A stretch of 44,877 nucleotides of DNA from Bacillus sp. ISL-34 (GTDB taxonomy: Bacteria > Bacillota > Bacilli > Bacillales > DSM-1321), in the NCBI RefSeq assembly GCF_018613325.1, contig NZ_JAGGQJ010000012.1:1-44877 (forward strand). Reading direction: 5' to 3'. Made by a program: the position numbers and the translations under genes. Positions 27,957-37,027 of this stretch are shown here, one piece after another (the stretch's first letter is position 1; each line of letters begins with the position of its first letter). The notes beneath the pieces were generated by a model. It was not told the origin of the DNA. It did not search any database and saw only the letters and a program-made list of their open reading frames with translations.

Positions 27957-27983
27957 CCTTGAAACAACTATTTCATTTCAAGG
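27957..27983 (-). terminator. Terminator of the amino-acid permease gene
   Basis: CCTTGAAA (27957-27964) pairs perfectly with TTTCAAGG (27976-27983), and seven U residues follow on the minus strand. Confidence 0.85.
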
Positions 27984-28006
27984 CTGATGCATTTTATCAA
28001 TACATA

Positions 28007-29494
28007 CTAATTGGCATTCCTATGTTCATCAAAATCGATTTTGCATTCCTCTAGCGGAACTACTTTTGTTTTCTTAATGAACTTATAACCAAGCCACATT
28101 ATCAAAAAGAATGGGATGCCAAGATAGGCAGCGATCACACTTGCCCAGTTAATGTCATCGCCAATGAAGGCCTGATAGTTTTGCGCCAATAAAACGAAAA
28201 AACAAAGAGCAAAGGAAAATATCGGTCCGAAAGGAAACCATTTTGACTTATAGGGAAGGTCATCCAGTGAATACCCTTGAGCAATATAAGCCTTTCTAAA
28301 CCTGTAATGGCTTGCCGCTATACCCAGCCAAAATATAAATCCAGTGACTCCAACCGCATTCATAAGCCAAATATAAATAACTCCATCACCGAAAATGGAA
28401 GCAAAAAAGGCCAACATCCCTACAAGTGAAGTGACAACCAGTCCCCAAATGGGAACGCCGCGCTTGTTAAGCTTCCCGAAAATACGCGGTGCCAGGCCAT
28501 CTTTTGCCATTGAGTACAACATTCGGCTTGTCACGTAAAGACTTGAATTACCAGCGGATAGTACGGCTGTCAAAATGATGGCATTCATCACGGAAGCAGC
28601 AAATGCCAGTCCCACTTTTTCAAACACCATCGTAAACGGGCTAACCATGATCGTGTGTCCCTGCAGATTGCCATTCGTATAAGGAACGATCAATCCAATA
28701 ACAACTATGGCCAGGATGTAAAAGAGGAAGATTCTCCAAAAAATACTGCGAACTGCACGAGGTACATTTTTTGCCGGGTCTTCACTTTCACCGGCTGCAA
28801 CACCGACTATTTCTGTACCTTGAAAAGAAAATCCAGCAGCAATGAAAATACCCAATGTTGCCAAAAAGCCACCGGCAAATGGAGCGTCACCAACTGTGAA
28901 GTTTTTAAAACCAATCGCTTCTCCGTTCATAATTCCGAATATCATCAATATTCCGACAACAATAAAAATGATGATGGTTGCGACTTTAATGAGGGAAAAC
29001 CAATATTCCCCTTCGCCATACCCTTTAACAGATACGTAATTCAATAAGAATATTAACACTAGAAACAAAGAACTCCATAAAAAAGACGAGCTGTCAGGAA
29101 ACCAAAACTTCATTACCATCGTTGCGGCAGATAGTTCTGCGGCAAGAGTCATCGCCCAAGTGAACCAATAGTTCCAACCAAGCGCAAACCCTAATGCCGG
29201 GTCGATGAAACGCGAAGCATAGGTACTGAAAGCTCCGCTGACTGGCATGAATGATGCCAGTTCTCCAAGGCTTGTCATAATAAAATAAACCATTATACCA
29301 ATTACGGTGTAAGCGACCAAAGCACCGCCAGGCCCTGCAGAGTGAATGGCCGGACCGCTTCCGAGAAACAGCCCTGTTCCAATTGCACCGCCCAGCGATA
29401 TCATCGTAAGGTGGCGCGCTTTCAGCTTCCTTTGTAAAGTATTTGACGGCTGGTTTTCATTTATGACAGGTGGTTGCAATTGCCGATTTTCCAA
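28007..29494 (-). CDS. Amino-acid permease, APC family
   Basis: A 495-aa, twelve-span secondary transporter of the amino acid-polyamine-organocation superfamily, AAT group. The start of span 1 carries the hallmark MISLGGAIGTGLFLGSG, span 3 has GWNYWFTWAMTLAAE, and the consensus FQGTEIVGVAAGESEDPAKNVP loop is present. The start is a TTG with GGAGGGG eight bases upstream. Substrate cannot be read from the sequence: LysP-like and histidine permeases share these motifs. It lies downstream of hutH on the same strand, which suggests histidine, but 230 bp and a hairpin separate them, and the B. subtilis hut permease (HutM) sits after hutUIG. Confidence 0.85.
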   Translation of the reverse strand: MENRQLQPPVINENQPSNTLQRKLKARHLTMISLGGAIGTGLFLGSGPAIHSAGPGGALVAYTVIGIMVYFIMTSLGELASFMPVSGAFSTYASRFIDPALGFALGWNYWFTWAMTLAAELSAATMVMKFWFPDSSSFLWSSLFLVLIFLLNYVSVKGYGEGEYWFSLIKVATIIIFIVVGILMIFGIMNGEAIGFKNFTVGDAPFAGGFLATLGIFIAAGFSFQGTEIVGVAAGESEDPAKNVPRAVRSIFWRIFLFYILAIVVIGLIVPYTNGNLQGHTIMVSPFTMVFEKVGLAFAASVMNAIILTAVLSAGNSSLYVTSRMLYSMAKDGLAPRIFGKLNKRGVPIWGLVVTSLVGMLAFFASIFGDGVIYIWLMNAVGVTGFIFWLGIAASHYRFRKAYIAQGYSLDDLPYKSKWFPFGPIFSFALCFFVLLAQNYQAFIGDDINWASVIAAYLGIPFFLIMWLGYKFIKKTKVVPLEECKIDFDEHRNAN

Positions 29495-29658
29495 ATTAGA
29501 TTCCCCTCCAAAAATGCATATTTAATCTAGCACGAATAGGTAAAGCCGATCATTCCATCAATGGTCATTTCCTGCATTTATTACTATTTCAAGGTCATTT
29601 TCTCTAATGCTGGGACCTTTTTGGATTTCTGGGATCTATGTTGCATTTACATAACGAT

Positions 29659-29698
29659 GTTAGGCTTAAAACCCAAGTCAAAGGGCTATAAGCCTAAC
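29659..29698. terminator. Hairpin after hutH
   Basis: A perfect 10-bp outer stem GTTAGGCTTA/TAAGCCTAAC with an inner CCC/GGG, 27 bases past the hutH stop. There is no U tract on the minus strand, so it may slow or stabilise the transcript end rather than act as an efficient terminator. Confidence 0.55.
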
Positions 29699-29725
29699 GT
29701 TTATTCGGATATTCCGCACTTCATA

Positions 29726-31243
29726 TTATGTTGTAGGTAAACTCCTATGAATAAATGAATTCCAATCGATTTGATGTAACCAGCTTGCCGTTGCTTCGAT
29801 ATCTTTTGAAAAGATACGATCTTGTGTAATGCTTGGAATGAGCTTTCTTGCTTCCGAATAAAACTCTTTTGTAAACGGAGCCATCTTTTCTATTCCACGG
29901 TATTCCACCGCTTGTAAGGCACAAATGAGCTCAATCGACAAAACGCGGCGAACGTTTTGAATGATTTGGTGTGCGTGTCGGGACCCAATCGTTCCCATGC
30001 TTACATGATCTTCCTGGTTCGCTGAAGACGGAATGGAATCAACACTTGCAGGATGTGCGAGAGTTTTATTCTCAGAGACGAGTGAAGCTGCACAATATTG
30101 CATGATCATCGCTCCCGACTGCAAACCAGGTGAAGGACTTAAGAATGGCGGTAAATCATTCAGCTGAGGATTGACGAGTCGCTCAATGCGGCGCTCTGAA
30201 ATGTTCGCAAGCTCAGCAACAGCGATTTTCATGAAGTCCATCGCAAATGCAATCGGCTGGCCATGGAAGTTCCCCCCTGAAATAACCTTTTCGCCATCGT
30301 CAAAAATAAGCGGATTATCCGTCGCAGCATTCATTTCGATTTCCAGTTTTTCTTTTACATAATCAAGTGTTTGCCATGATGCCCCATGCACTTGCGGGAT
30401 GCAGCGGAGCGAATAAGCATCCTGTACCCGCAGTTCTCCTTGCTTGGTGATGAGCTGGCTGCCGCTGATCATGCGACGAATCCGTTCCGCGACCTCAGTT
30501 TGCTGGCGGTAACCGCGTGCTAGATGAACATCGGGATCAAAGGCATCTTCTATGCCGCGTAAACCTTCTAACGTCAGTGAAGCGATCGCTTCAGTTTGAT
30601 GGGCCAGCTGTTCGGCTTCAATGTAATTTACAAGGCCCATACCAGTCATCGCCTGTGTTCCGTTAATTAATGCAAGACCTTCTTTTGCTTTAAGTGTCAG
30701 AGGAAGGATGCCTTCTTTCGATAAAGCAATGATGGCCTCCATTCGCTCTCCTTTATAAAACACTTCCCCTTCACCCATCAATACTAGCGCCAAATGGGAA
30801 AGCGGCGCCAAGTCTCCACTTGCTCCAAGAGAACCTTGCTGAGGGATGACCGGATGGATATGAGCATTCAAAAGATCGATCAAACGTTCAATGACGACAG
30901 GACGCACGCCGGAAAACCCTTTTAATAGCGCATTGGCACGGAGAAGGACCATAGCTCTCGAAACCACCTCAGGAAACGGCTCCCCCACTCCGCACGCATG
31001 GGAATGAATCAAATTCCACTGCAGCTGCTCTGCGTCCTCTGCATCAATCAATACATCGCTGAATTTTCCAAAACCTGTTGTGATGCCATAGATGACTTTC
31101 TTTTGTTTCACGATATTTTCAACCGCTTCCCGGCTCTTTTCAACTTTCTTGACACTCTCGGCAGAAGCCGTGACGAATGCCTCCTCATACAATACTTTTT
31201 TCGCTTCTTCAATCGTTAAAGTTTGACCCGTTAACATAATCAT
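29726..31243 (-). CDS. hutH: Histidine ammonia-lyase
   Basis: Cytosolic enzyme that deaminates histidine to urocanate, the first step of histidine breakdown. The 505-aa product has the ASG triplet in [11 protein letters not shown] that cyclises to the MIO cofactor, the [11 protein letters not shown]-terminal motif, and the active-site [12 protein letters not shown] and NQEDHVSMG segments. The frame extends upstream, but ATG at 31243 with AGGGGTG six bases before it gives a start matching other HutH proteins. Transcription enters through a HutP-controlled attenuator. hutU, hutI and hutG do not follow, unlike in B. subtilis, so urocanate must be handled by genes elsewhere or not at all. Confidence 0.95.
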   Translation of the reverse strand: MIMLTGQTLTIEEAKKVLYEEAFVTASAESVKKVEKSREAVENIVKQKKVIYGITTGFGKFSDVLIDAEDAEQLQWNLIHSHACGVGEPFPEVVSRAMVLLRANALLKGFSGVRPVVIERLIDLLNAHIHPVIPQQGSLGASGDLAPLSHLALVLMGEGEVFYKGERMEAIIALSKEGILPLTLKAKEGLALINGTQAMTGMGLVNYIEAEQLAHQTEAIASLTLEGLRGIEDAFDPDVHLARGYRQQTEVAERIRRMISGSQLITKQGELRVQDAYSLRCIPQVHGASWQTLDYVKEKLEIEMNAATDNPLIFDDGEKVISGGNFHGQPIAFAMDFMKIAVAELANISERRIERLVNPQLNDLPPFLSPSPGLQSGAMIMQYCAASLVSENKTLAHPASVDSIPSSANQEDHVSMGTIGSRHAHQIIQNVRRVLSIELICALQAVEYRGIEKMAPFTKEFYSEARKLIPSITQDRIFSKDIEATASWLHQIDWNSFIHRSLPTT

Positions 31244-31279
31244 TTCCTGCACCCCTATTCTTTTTTTAAACAAACAAAA

Positions 31280-31342
31280 GGAGGCCGTATTGACAGACTT
31301 ATCCAGTCTTTCAATACAGCCCCCTATTTCACTAAATAACTA
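31280..31342 (-). promoter_or_regulatory. HutP attenuator: UAG triplets and terminator
   Basis: The transcript reads UAG-UUAUU-UAG-UGAAA-UAG (triplets at plus-strand 31340-31342, 31332-31334 and 31324-31326, an 8-nt period), directly followed by a long stem (GGGGGCTGTATTGA with TCAATACGGCCTCC, 31324-31280) and UUUU. HutP binds such NAG triplets with histidine and magnesium to prevent the terminator. Confidence 0.85.
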
Positions 31343-31357
31343 TAGGCTTTTAATTAT

Positions 31358-31807
31358 TTAAATGTGGTTAATTCCCAAGCCAACGGCTTCATGTTCAAAT
31401 CCCCGAACCGGTGCTCCAATCGTTCCATACACGGCCACAGCAATCCATTCACCTTCGTCCCCGTTTTTAAACGGCCTGCCCCGGACGATTGCAAACCGAA
31501 GGCCCGCAGTCCTCAAAAGGCCGCCAAGCTCGACTTGGCCGCGCGTCACTCCTTGGAGTGCTTCGATGATCGCATGATACAGCGCATGCATTTCACGATA
31601 CATATCGGGATTGACTAATCCAAGTCTTTTCGCTGATGTCTCAATGGCCGCAACTATTTTCTGCAGCTCCATTGAACCGACTTTACCTTTTCCATAAAGC
31701 CAATCCATCCGCTTTAGATCATTAGTCAATATGACTTCTTCCTCTTCGTTCGCAAACGCGTACATGATTGCATGGCGCCCGATTCTTCTGTCGAATTCCT
31801 TTGTCAT
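31358..31807 (-). CDS. hutP: Histidine-dependent antiterminator HutP
   Basis: RNA-binding regulator that, with L-histidine and Mg2+, lets the polymerase pass the terminator before hutH. The 149-aa protein shows the conserved [17 protein letters not shown], the histidine-rich [18 protein letters not shown], and the C-terminal [20 protein letters not shown], all close to B. subtilis HutP (151 aa). The frame is open 11 codons further, but the ATG at 31807 has AAGAGGT six bases upstream and matches the family start. It is first in the hut operon; its promoter overlaps a cre site. Confidence 0.95.
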   Translation of the reverse strand: MTKEFDRRIGRHAIMYAFANEEEEVILTNDLKRMDWLYGKGKVGSMELQKIVAAIETSAKRLGLVNPDMYREMHALYHAIIEALQGVTRGQVELGGLLRTAGLRFAIVRGRPFKNGDEGEWIAVAVYGTIGAPVRGFEHEAVGLGINHI

Positions 31808-31855
31808 GCAGGTACCTCTTTTACAATTTTCTAAATACACTAATAACTAAATATC

Positions 31856-31885
31856 ATTGTAAGCGGATACAAGCTGTTCGGTCAA
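31856..31885 (-). promoter_or_regulatory. hutP promoter with cre site
   Basis: Minus-strand TTGACC (31885-31880), 18-bp spacer, TACAAT (31861-31856). TGTAAGCGGATACA (plus strand 31858-31871) matches the CcpA cre consensus with one mismatch and overlaps the -10, predicting carbon catabolite repression, as known for the B. subtilis hut operon. Confidence 0.75.
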
Positions 31886-31910
31886 CATATTTTTTTAAAA
31901 TAAATCTTTT

Positions 31911-32229
31911 AGGGGGAGTAAAATTATCGGGAGGGCACAAGCAGCGCGTCTCGATTGCTCGTATATTCCTGAATAATCCCCCGATATTAATCCTTGATGA
32001 AGCCAACTTCAGCTCTAGACACCGAGACCGAAAAAGCAATTCAGAAAGCATTGGAACGACTCTCGATAAATCGGACAACACTTGTCATTGCACATAGATT
32101 GGCGACAATTAAACACGCCGACCGCATCATCGTTGTACAAAATAGGGAAATCATGAACAAGGTGCCCATGATAATTTGCTCCATCAAGACGGAGCATATA
32201 AAAATCTGATCCTTGCCCAAACTGTATAA
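31911..32229 (+). pseudogene. ABC exporter ATPase remnant, C-terminal end only
   Basis: Plus-strand decayed fragment of about 100 codons from the ATPase end of a MsbA/BmrA-type exporter. Frame 1 gives [17 protein letters not shown] and PPILILDEA; an extra base near 31999 shifts to [18 protein letters not shown] and [17 protein letters not shown]; a lost base near 32153 shifts again to [12 protein letters not shown] and a stop. The signature glutamine is changed (LSGGH). There is no 5' part, so this is the scar of a deleted or rearranged transporter gene next to the hutP promoter. Confidence 0.85.
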
Positions 32230-32269
32230 ATTAAAGCTTGGCTAAAAAAAATCCATATAACGAAAAAAG

Positions 32270-32298
32270 AAGCCTCCCGACATTAATGGGTGGCCTTT
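32270..32298 (-). terminator. Serine hydrolase terminator
   Basis: Minus-strand hairpin with CCC/GGG core and AAGGCC/GGCTT outer pairs, one bulge and one mismatch, followed by U6, about 20 bases past the stop of the serine hydrolase gene. Confidence 0.75.
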
Positions 32299-32318
32299 CA
32301 CTTAATGGAGATATACAT

Positions 32319-33695
32319 TTATTCATTCGTTTCCAATGCTTCATAAATCGCAGTTACAACACTTCCATAGCTTCCTGTTTTGAAGAGGTCGCCAAAAAAC
32401 TGATTGGAATTGGCTACAGGGTTAACGAGCGGAGAGTGCTTTTTATTTGTAAGTAAAACAATCCCTAAATCCATTTCCGGATCAATGATCGTGACTGTCC
32501 CGGTCCATCCAGTATGACCGTACGCACTGTCGCTCGCATAAGGACTGAACATCCACTCCATGCTAGCATCGCCATTTCGTCTCCACCCAAGTCCATATGT
32601 AGGATTCATCTCGGAAGGTGCGACGAATTCATCGATGGTTTCTTGATTAAACAACATATGTTTACCGTATCCCCCGCCATTCAGCATCACCTGCAGAAGG
32701 ACGGCCATATCTTTCGTATTGGAGAAAAGACCTGCATGCCCTGAAACGCCTCCCATCGAATAAAATGCCTTTTCATCATGTACTTCCCCTTGAAGTGTGT
32801 ATGTGCGAATGTTAGGGAAATCTATCACGCCGTCCCGGGTGTTACCAAGCAATTCAGTTGCAGCAAAATCCTTTGGCTTAAAGCCCTTTTGAAGTGGATT
32901 GAACTTTGTATTTTTCAAATCAAGCGGCTTGTACAATTCATTTTCAACATAGGTATCTAGCTGCTGACCCGTTATTTCTTCAACAATGGCGCCAAGCAGC
33001 ATATAATCGACATCACTGTATACATTCTGTGTTCCAGGTACATATGTGAGCGGTGTTTTGGAAATGAACTCGAAGGTTTTATCCCGTTCCTGGGAATAAA
33101 GCTCTTTCGACACCTTTGGATTATGGTATTGCGGATCTGGTTTAAACCCTGCTGTGTGATGAAGAACATCAATAACCCTCAGATTATCCTTTCCTTTGAT
33201 CACATCCTCCTCCGTGTCCTTGAATTCAGGAATGTATTGCTGGACTCTTGCCTGGATATTTAGTTTGCCTTCGCTGACCAATTTCTGAATGGCAAAATTG
33301 GTTGCATACATCTTCGTGTTTGAAGCAAGGTCAAACAACGTGTCATTTTCCATTTTCAGGAACTTTTTAAGAGGTGTATGTTCAATATATTTCTGTTTGT
33401 ACCCGTAGCTTTCATCTTTAACGATCTTTCCGTCCTTTATGACAATCAGGGCTGCACCAGGGAAACCGGCTGCCACTTCCATTTCAATAAGCTGATCCAC
33501 CTTTTCCAGCTTTTCAGACGAAAAGCCCGCTTCTTCTGGTTTTTTTGCTTTCTTTAACATGGGATACTGGCTGGCAGTTTCCTTACTCACGGCTGCCTCC
33601 TGATTTGGATTTTCATTAGCAAAAGACGCGGATGGAGCTAGCAAGGAAAGTGCCAGAATTGAACTTAGTGTGCAGCTTGTCCATATATTCATCAT
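32319..33695 (-). CDS. Secreted SxxK serine hydrolase (beta-lactamase/AmiE-like)
   Basis: An exported member of the class C beta-lactamase/penicillin-binding fold. After the signal peptide (hydrophobic core TLSSILALSLLA, probable cleavage after SASFA), the catalytic SNTK tetrad lies in FDLASNTKMYATN, the second motif is YSD in NVYSDVDYMLLG, and the third is HTG in GHTGWTGT. The VHDEKAFYSMGGVSGHAGLFS segment is typical of the Bacillus AmiE (YbbE) group that removes peptides from muropeptides, so an amidase role is likelier than beta-lactamase. None of the MurNAc-recycling genes (nagZ, namZ, murQ) is adjacent, which weakens that. ATG at 33695 or the next codon follows AAAGGGGTGG; product about 458 aa. 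Confidence 0.8.
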   Translation of the reverse strand: MMNIWTSCTLSSILALSLLAPSASFANENPNQEAAVSKETASQYPMLKKAKKPEEAGFSSEKLEKVDQLIEMEVAAGFPGAALIVIKDGKIVKDESYGYKQKYIEHTPLKKFLKMENDTLFDLASNTKMYATNFAIQKLVSEGKLNIQARVQQYIPEFKDTEEDVIKGKDNLRVIDVLHHTAGFKPDPQYHNPKVSKELYSQERDKTFEFISKTPLTYVPGTQNVYSDVDYMLLGAIVEEITGQQLDTYVENELYKPLDLKNTKFNPLQKGFKPKDFAATELLGNTRDGVIDFPNIRTYTLQGEVHDEKAFYSMGGVSGHAGLFSNTKDMAVLLQVMLNGGGYGKHMLFNQETIDEFVAPSEMNPTYGLGWRRNGDASMEWMFSPYASDSAYGHTGWTGTVTIIDPEMDLGIVLLTNKKHSPLVNPVANSNQFFGDLFKTGSYGSVVTAIYEALETNE

Positions 33696-34112
33696 TTTCC
33701 ACCCCTTTGAAATCACTTTAGAAAAATAAAGAACAACTTTACCGAAAGATAATATCCTCATTCATTCCGTTCTCTTTTCGTATTTAAGTTTATAAAAGTG
33801 TACATTTCCTAAAATCGGGTAATATTTACCAATAATTCTCAATTTTCAGTATATATTATTTCGAACATCATTTCAATTTGATATTCATATTTTTAAAATT
33901 ATATTTCAAATCTTGAACATAAGTCATCCCCATTTCAAAGAGGAAAAACCAATTTCACGAATCATGTTTATTAAAGTTAATTATAATCAAAGGGTCATTC
34001 GGAAAAGTTGCCGACATCGATTTCTCCTCTACTATATTCAAAATCACTTTTCCCACTTATCTAATGCGAAGTATAAAGTGGTGCAAATACAGCTAATTGC
34101 TTTTAACTTCAT

Positions 34113-34143
34113 TGCATAAGAAACGTAGAAGATATTAATACTA
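34113..34143 (+). promoter_or_regulatory. SigG-type promoter of the germination operon
   Basis: TGCATA (34113-34118), 18-bp spacer, AATACTA (34137-34143), fitting the forespore sigma-G consensus (about TGAATA and CATACTA). The first ribosome-binding site lies 40 bases downstream. It matches the known forespore expression of germinant receptors. The rest of 33696-34112 shows no gene; a 68-codon plus-strand ORF there has no support. Confidence 0.75.
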
Positions 34144-34197
34144 TTTGAGAAATAAAGGAATTCAGCTGCTATTTGAGATAAGTATAGGGTGATGAAA

Positions 34198-34323
34198 ATG
34201 TGGAAAACGATTGTTTCCTACCTTCCAGAATGGCAGGTTTTTATACAAGCTTTCATTGTGTTTGTTGTTCCGTATCTAATCAGCAAATTATTTAATTTGC
34301 TTCGCACCTCAAAGGATGAGTGA
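34198..34323 (+). CDS. 41-aa membrane peptide leading the ger operon
   Basis: A short ORF at the head of the operon. The 41 residues comprise an amphipathic start ([13 protein letters not shown]), a hydrophobic span of about 20 residues ending in [11 protein letters not shown], and a basic-acidic tail. AGGGTGA is five bases before the ATG, and its stop overlaps the next gene's start as TGATG. Small two-span D-subunit proteins are known beside some Bacillus germinant receptors (for example GerKD, about 70 aa); this one is shorter with one evident span, so equivalence is a hypothesis. Confidence 0.65.
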   Translation: MWKTIVSYLPEWQVFIQAFIVFVVPYLISKLFNLLRTSKDE

Positions 34324-35897
34324 TGATGATGAAAGAGTGGCTATCAAAGATTGGTAATAAAGGAAAAGGTAATGAAAAAGACAAACAAGAAGCATCTACC
34401 TCCCAAGATACAACTGGTCAGTTTACAGATAATTTTAATTTAAATCTAGAAATGATCAAGAAAGAAATTGGCCACAATTGGGATGTGCATTTTCGGGAAT
34501 TTAATATAGGGCGTACCGGTATTCGGTCAATTATCATTTTTGCGGATGGATTATCAGATAAAGACATCATTGATAAACATATTATGACATCATTGATGGT
34601 TGACTTTTCAGCAGAATATAAACAGGACCTTCCTTACATCAAAGGAAGCATCTCAAAAGAATTCATAAAAAATGAAGTGCTATCCATTAGTGAGGTAGAA
34701 GAAGTTAGTTCCATTAAAGAGTTAGCATCAAAAGTATTAACGGGTTCTACCGCGCTTTTAATTGATGGATCAATGGATGCCCTAATCCTTGGTACAACAA
34801 AACTAAAAACAAGGACTGTTGAAGAGCCGGTATCAGAGGCATTAGTCAGAGGTCCACGGATCGGTTTCACTGAATCTTTAGTTGATAATACATCTTTTTT
34901 ACGGAGTAGCGGTGAAATTGAAAATTTATCATTAGTACAATTCCAAGTAGGTAAGCAGTCAAAAAAAGACTTAGTTGTCGCTTACATTAAAGATATTGTT
35001 GATCCCGAATTAGTTCAAGAGGTAGAAAATCGAATTAAGAAAATTGATATTGATAGTGTTCCGGAATCGGGTTATGTAGAGCAACTTATCGAGGATAATT
35101 ACCTTAGTCCTTTTCCGCAGGTACAAAATACAGAGCGTCCAGATCGCGTGATCGCTGCTTTGATGGAAGGTCGAGTTGCCATCTTATTAGACGGGACGCC
35201 ATTCGCTTTAATCGCTCCGGTTACCTTAAGCATGATGTTGCAGTCACCGGAAGATTATTATGAAAGGTGGATTCCTGGCACATTCATACGTTTACTTCGT
35301 TATCTAGCAGCAGTTCTGGCTCTTTTTACACCGTCTTTGTTTATAGCTTTCATCTCATTTCATTCAGGGTTGATTCCGACCAAACTGGCCATCTCCATTA
35401 TAGGAACCAGGTCGGGGGTTCCGTTTCCGGCACTTATCGAAGCATTATTCATGGAAATATCCATCGAAATCTTGAGGGAAGCAGGACTGCGATTGCCTAA
35501 GCCAATCGGTCCGGCAATGGGTATCGTCGGCGGCTTAATCATTGGGGAAGCTGCTGTGCAGGCAGGGATTATTAGCCCTGTTTTGGTCATTGTAGTAGCC
35601 TTAACCGCCATTTCATCATTTTCCATTCCGCACTATAGTATTGGGATTACATTACGGATTCTTCGTTTTCCAGCGATGATATGTGCTGCTACATTTGGAT
35701 TATTCGGGGTCATTCTCTTTTTTCTTTTAATGACCAGCCATTTAGTGAAATTAAAAAGCTTTGGTGTGCCTTATTTGAGTCCAGCCGTTCCTTATCGCTT
35801 AAGTGAGTGGAAAGACCTGATGGTACGCATGCCACTTATGATGATGAAACGCCGTCCAAAGATGTTGCATACAAAAAACCCCATACGTAAAGGATAA
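34323..35897 (+). CDS. Germinant receptor A subunit (GerA/GerKA family)
   Basis: The A subunit of a spore germinant receptor in the inner spore membrane; it opens as or controls a channel on germinant binding. The 524-aa chain has a hydrophilic N-terminal domain (about 1-290; contains [15 protein letters not shown] and [16 protein letters not shown]) and then five or six membrane spans from about 300 to 490 including [27 protein letters not shown] sequence. The ATG at 34323 has AAAGGA six bases upstream. It is followed by B and C subunit genes in standard order. Which germinant it senses cannot be told, so no gene symbol is given. Confidence 0.92.
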   Translation: MMMKEWLSKIGNKGKGNEKDKQEASTSQDTTGQFTDNFNLNLEMIKKEIGHNWDVHFREFNIGRTGIRSIIIFADGLSDKDIIDKHIMTSLMVDFSAEYKQDLPYIKGSISKEFIKNEVLSISEVEEVSSIKELASKVLTGSTALLIDGSMDALILGTTKLKTRTVEEPVSEALVRGPRIGFTESLVDNTSFLRSSGEIENLSLVQFQVGKQSKKDLVVAYIKDIVDPELVQEVENRIKKIDIDSVPESGYVEQLIEDNYLSPFPQVQNTERPDRVIAALMEGRVAILLDGTPFALIAPVTLSMMLQSPEDYYERWIPGTFIRLLRYLAAVLALFTPSLFIAFISFHSGLIPTKLAISIIGTRSGVPFPALIEALFMEISIEILREAGLRLPKPIGPAMGIVGGLIIGEAAVQAGIISPVLVIVVALTAISSFSIPHYSIGITLRILRFPAMICAATFGLFGVILFFLLMTSHLVKLKSFGVPYLSPAVPYRLSEWKDLMVRMPLMMMKRRPKMLHTKNPIRKG

Positions 35898-35923
35898 CCT
35901 ATCGGAGAAAGGGTGGTTAAAGA

Positions 35924-37027
35924 ATGATTCTCAGTCCGAAAGACAAAATTACAACTCCTCAAGCAGCTGTCATTGTCATCAACTTCATACTCGGCACAGG
36001 ATTACTCACCCTACCCAGATCATCTACGGAGAAGGTACAAACACCAGATATATGGATAAGCGTTATTTTAGGCGGAGTAATCACTATTACCGCGGGGCTG
36101 ATCATGGTCAAATTAGGCCAACAGTTTCCCGAAAAGACATTCTATCAATACATCAATGAAATTGTAGGAAAATGGCTGGGCGGGTTAATAAGTTTAGTTG
36201 TAATATGTTACTTTCTTACAACTTCCAGTTTTCAGCTCCGTGCAATGGCGGAAGTAATAAGGTATTTACTTCTGGAGGGTACCCCAACATGGGCAGTTAT
36301 GATGATTTTCATGTGGGTCGGTCTCTATCTGGTCATCGGCGGCATTAACCCGATCGCCCGTCTTTTTGAAATTATATTACCTTTGACAGTTATCCTTTTT
36401 TTGGTCGTTACCTTAATGAGCATCAAAATATTTGAGATCGATAATCTGCGTCCGGTATTAGGAGAAGGAATCATCCCTGTACTAAAAGGAGTAAAAACAA
36501 CGGCTCTCGCTTTTTCAGGTCCTGAAATCATGCTACTGCTTATTCCGTTTATGAATTCGCCAAAAAAAGCAGTAAAAGCCCTGCTTGTTGGAGTTTCCAT
36601 TCCATTGATTTTTTACGTGATAACGGTCGTCATGGTTATCGGGGCATTATCTGTTGATGGAGTGGTCTTGAGGACATGGCCGACACTTGATCTTATCCGA
36701 AGTTTTGAAATCGCCGGTTTGATCTTTGAACGGTTTGAATCTTTATTGCTCGTTGTCTGGATCATGCAAATATTCGCCACATTTACGATCACATTTTTTG
36801 CAGCCGCTTTAGGGCTAGCTCAAATTACAAAAAAAAGCATTCACCCATTCATGTTTGGTTTGCTTCCAATTCTCTTCATCCTTGCCATGATTCCGAAAAA
36901 TATCAATGACCTATTTAAGCAAGGAGATTTTGTCGGCAATATGGCAATGTTTTTATTTGGTTTGCTCCCGCTTCTCTTGCTTATCATCTCAAGAATAAAG
37001 GGAGGAAAATATGAAACAATCACATAG
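35924..37027 (+). CDS. Germinant receptor B subunit (GerB/GerKB family)
   Basis: The B subunit, a ten-span APC-superfamily protein that binds the germinant. The 367-aa product starts KITTPQAAVIVINFILGTGLLTLP, the family signature in span 1, and keeps the ligand-pocket features of span 6 (ALAFSGPEIMLLLIPFM). AAAGGGTGG lies seven bases before the ATG. It follows the A gene by 26 bases and overlaps the C gene by 17. Comparison of pocket residues with known receptors would be needed to guess the ligand. Confidence 0.92.
   Translation: MILSPKDKITTPQAAVIVINFILGTGLLTLPRSSTEKVQTPDIWISVILGGVITITAGLIMVKLGQQFPEKTFYQYINEIVGKWLGGLISLVVICYFLTTSSFQLRAMAEVIRYLLLEGTPTWAVMMIFMWVGLYLVIGGINPIARLFEIILPLTVILFLVVTLMSIKIFEIDNLRPVLGEGIIPVLKGVKTTALAFSGPEIMLLLIPFMNSPKKAVKALLVGVSIPLIFYVITVVMVIGALSVDGVVLRTWPTLDLIRSFEIAGLIFERFESLLLVVWIMQIFATFTITFFAAALGLAQITKKSIHPFMFGLLPILFILAMIPKNINDLFKQGDFVGNMAMFLFGLLPLLLLIISRIKGGKYETIT

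Noticed and set aside
33913..34119. 68-codon plus-strand ORF before the ger operon
   Set aside because: Overlaps the SigG promoter, lacks a ribosome-binding site, and its composition is typical of AT-rich non-coding DNA.
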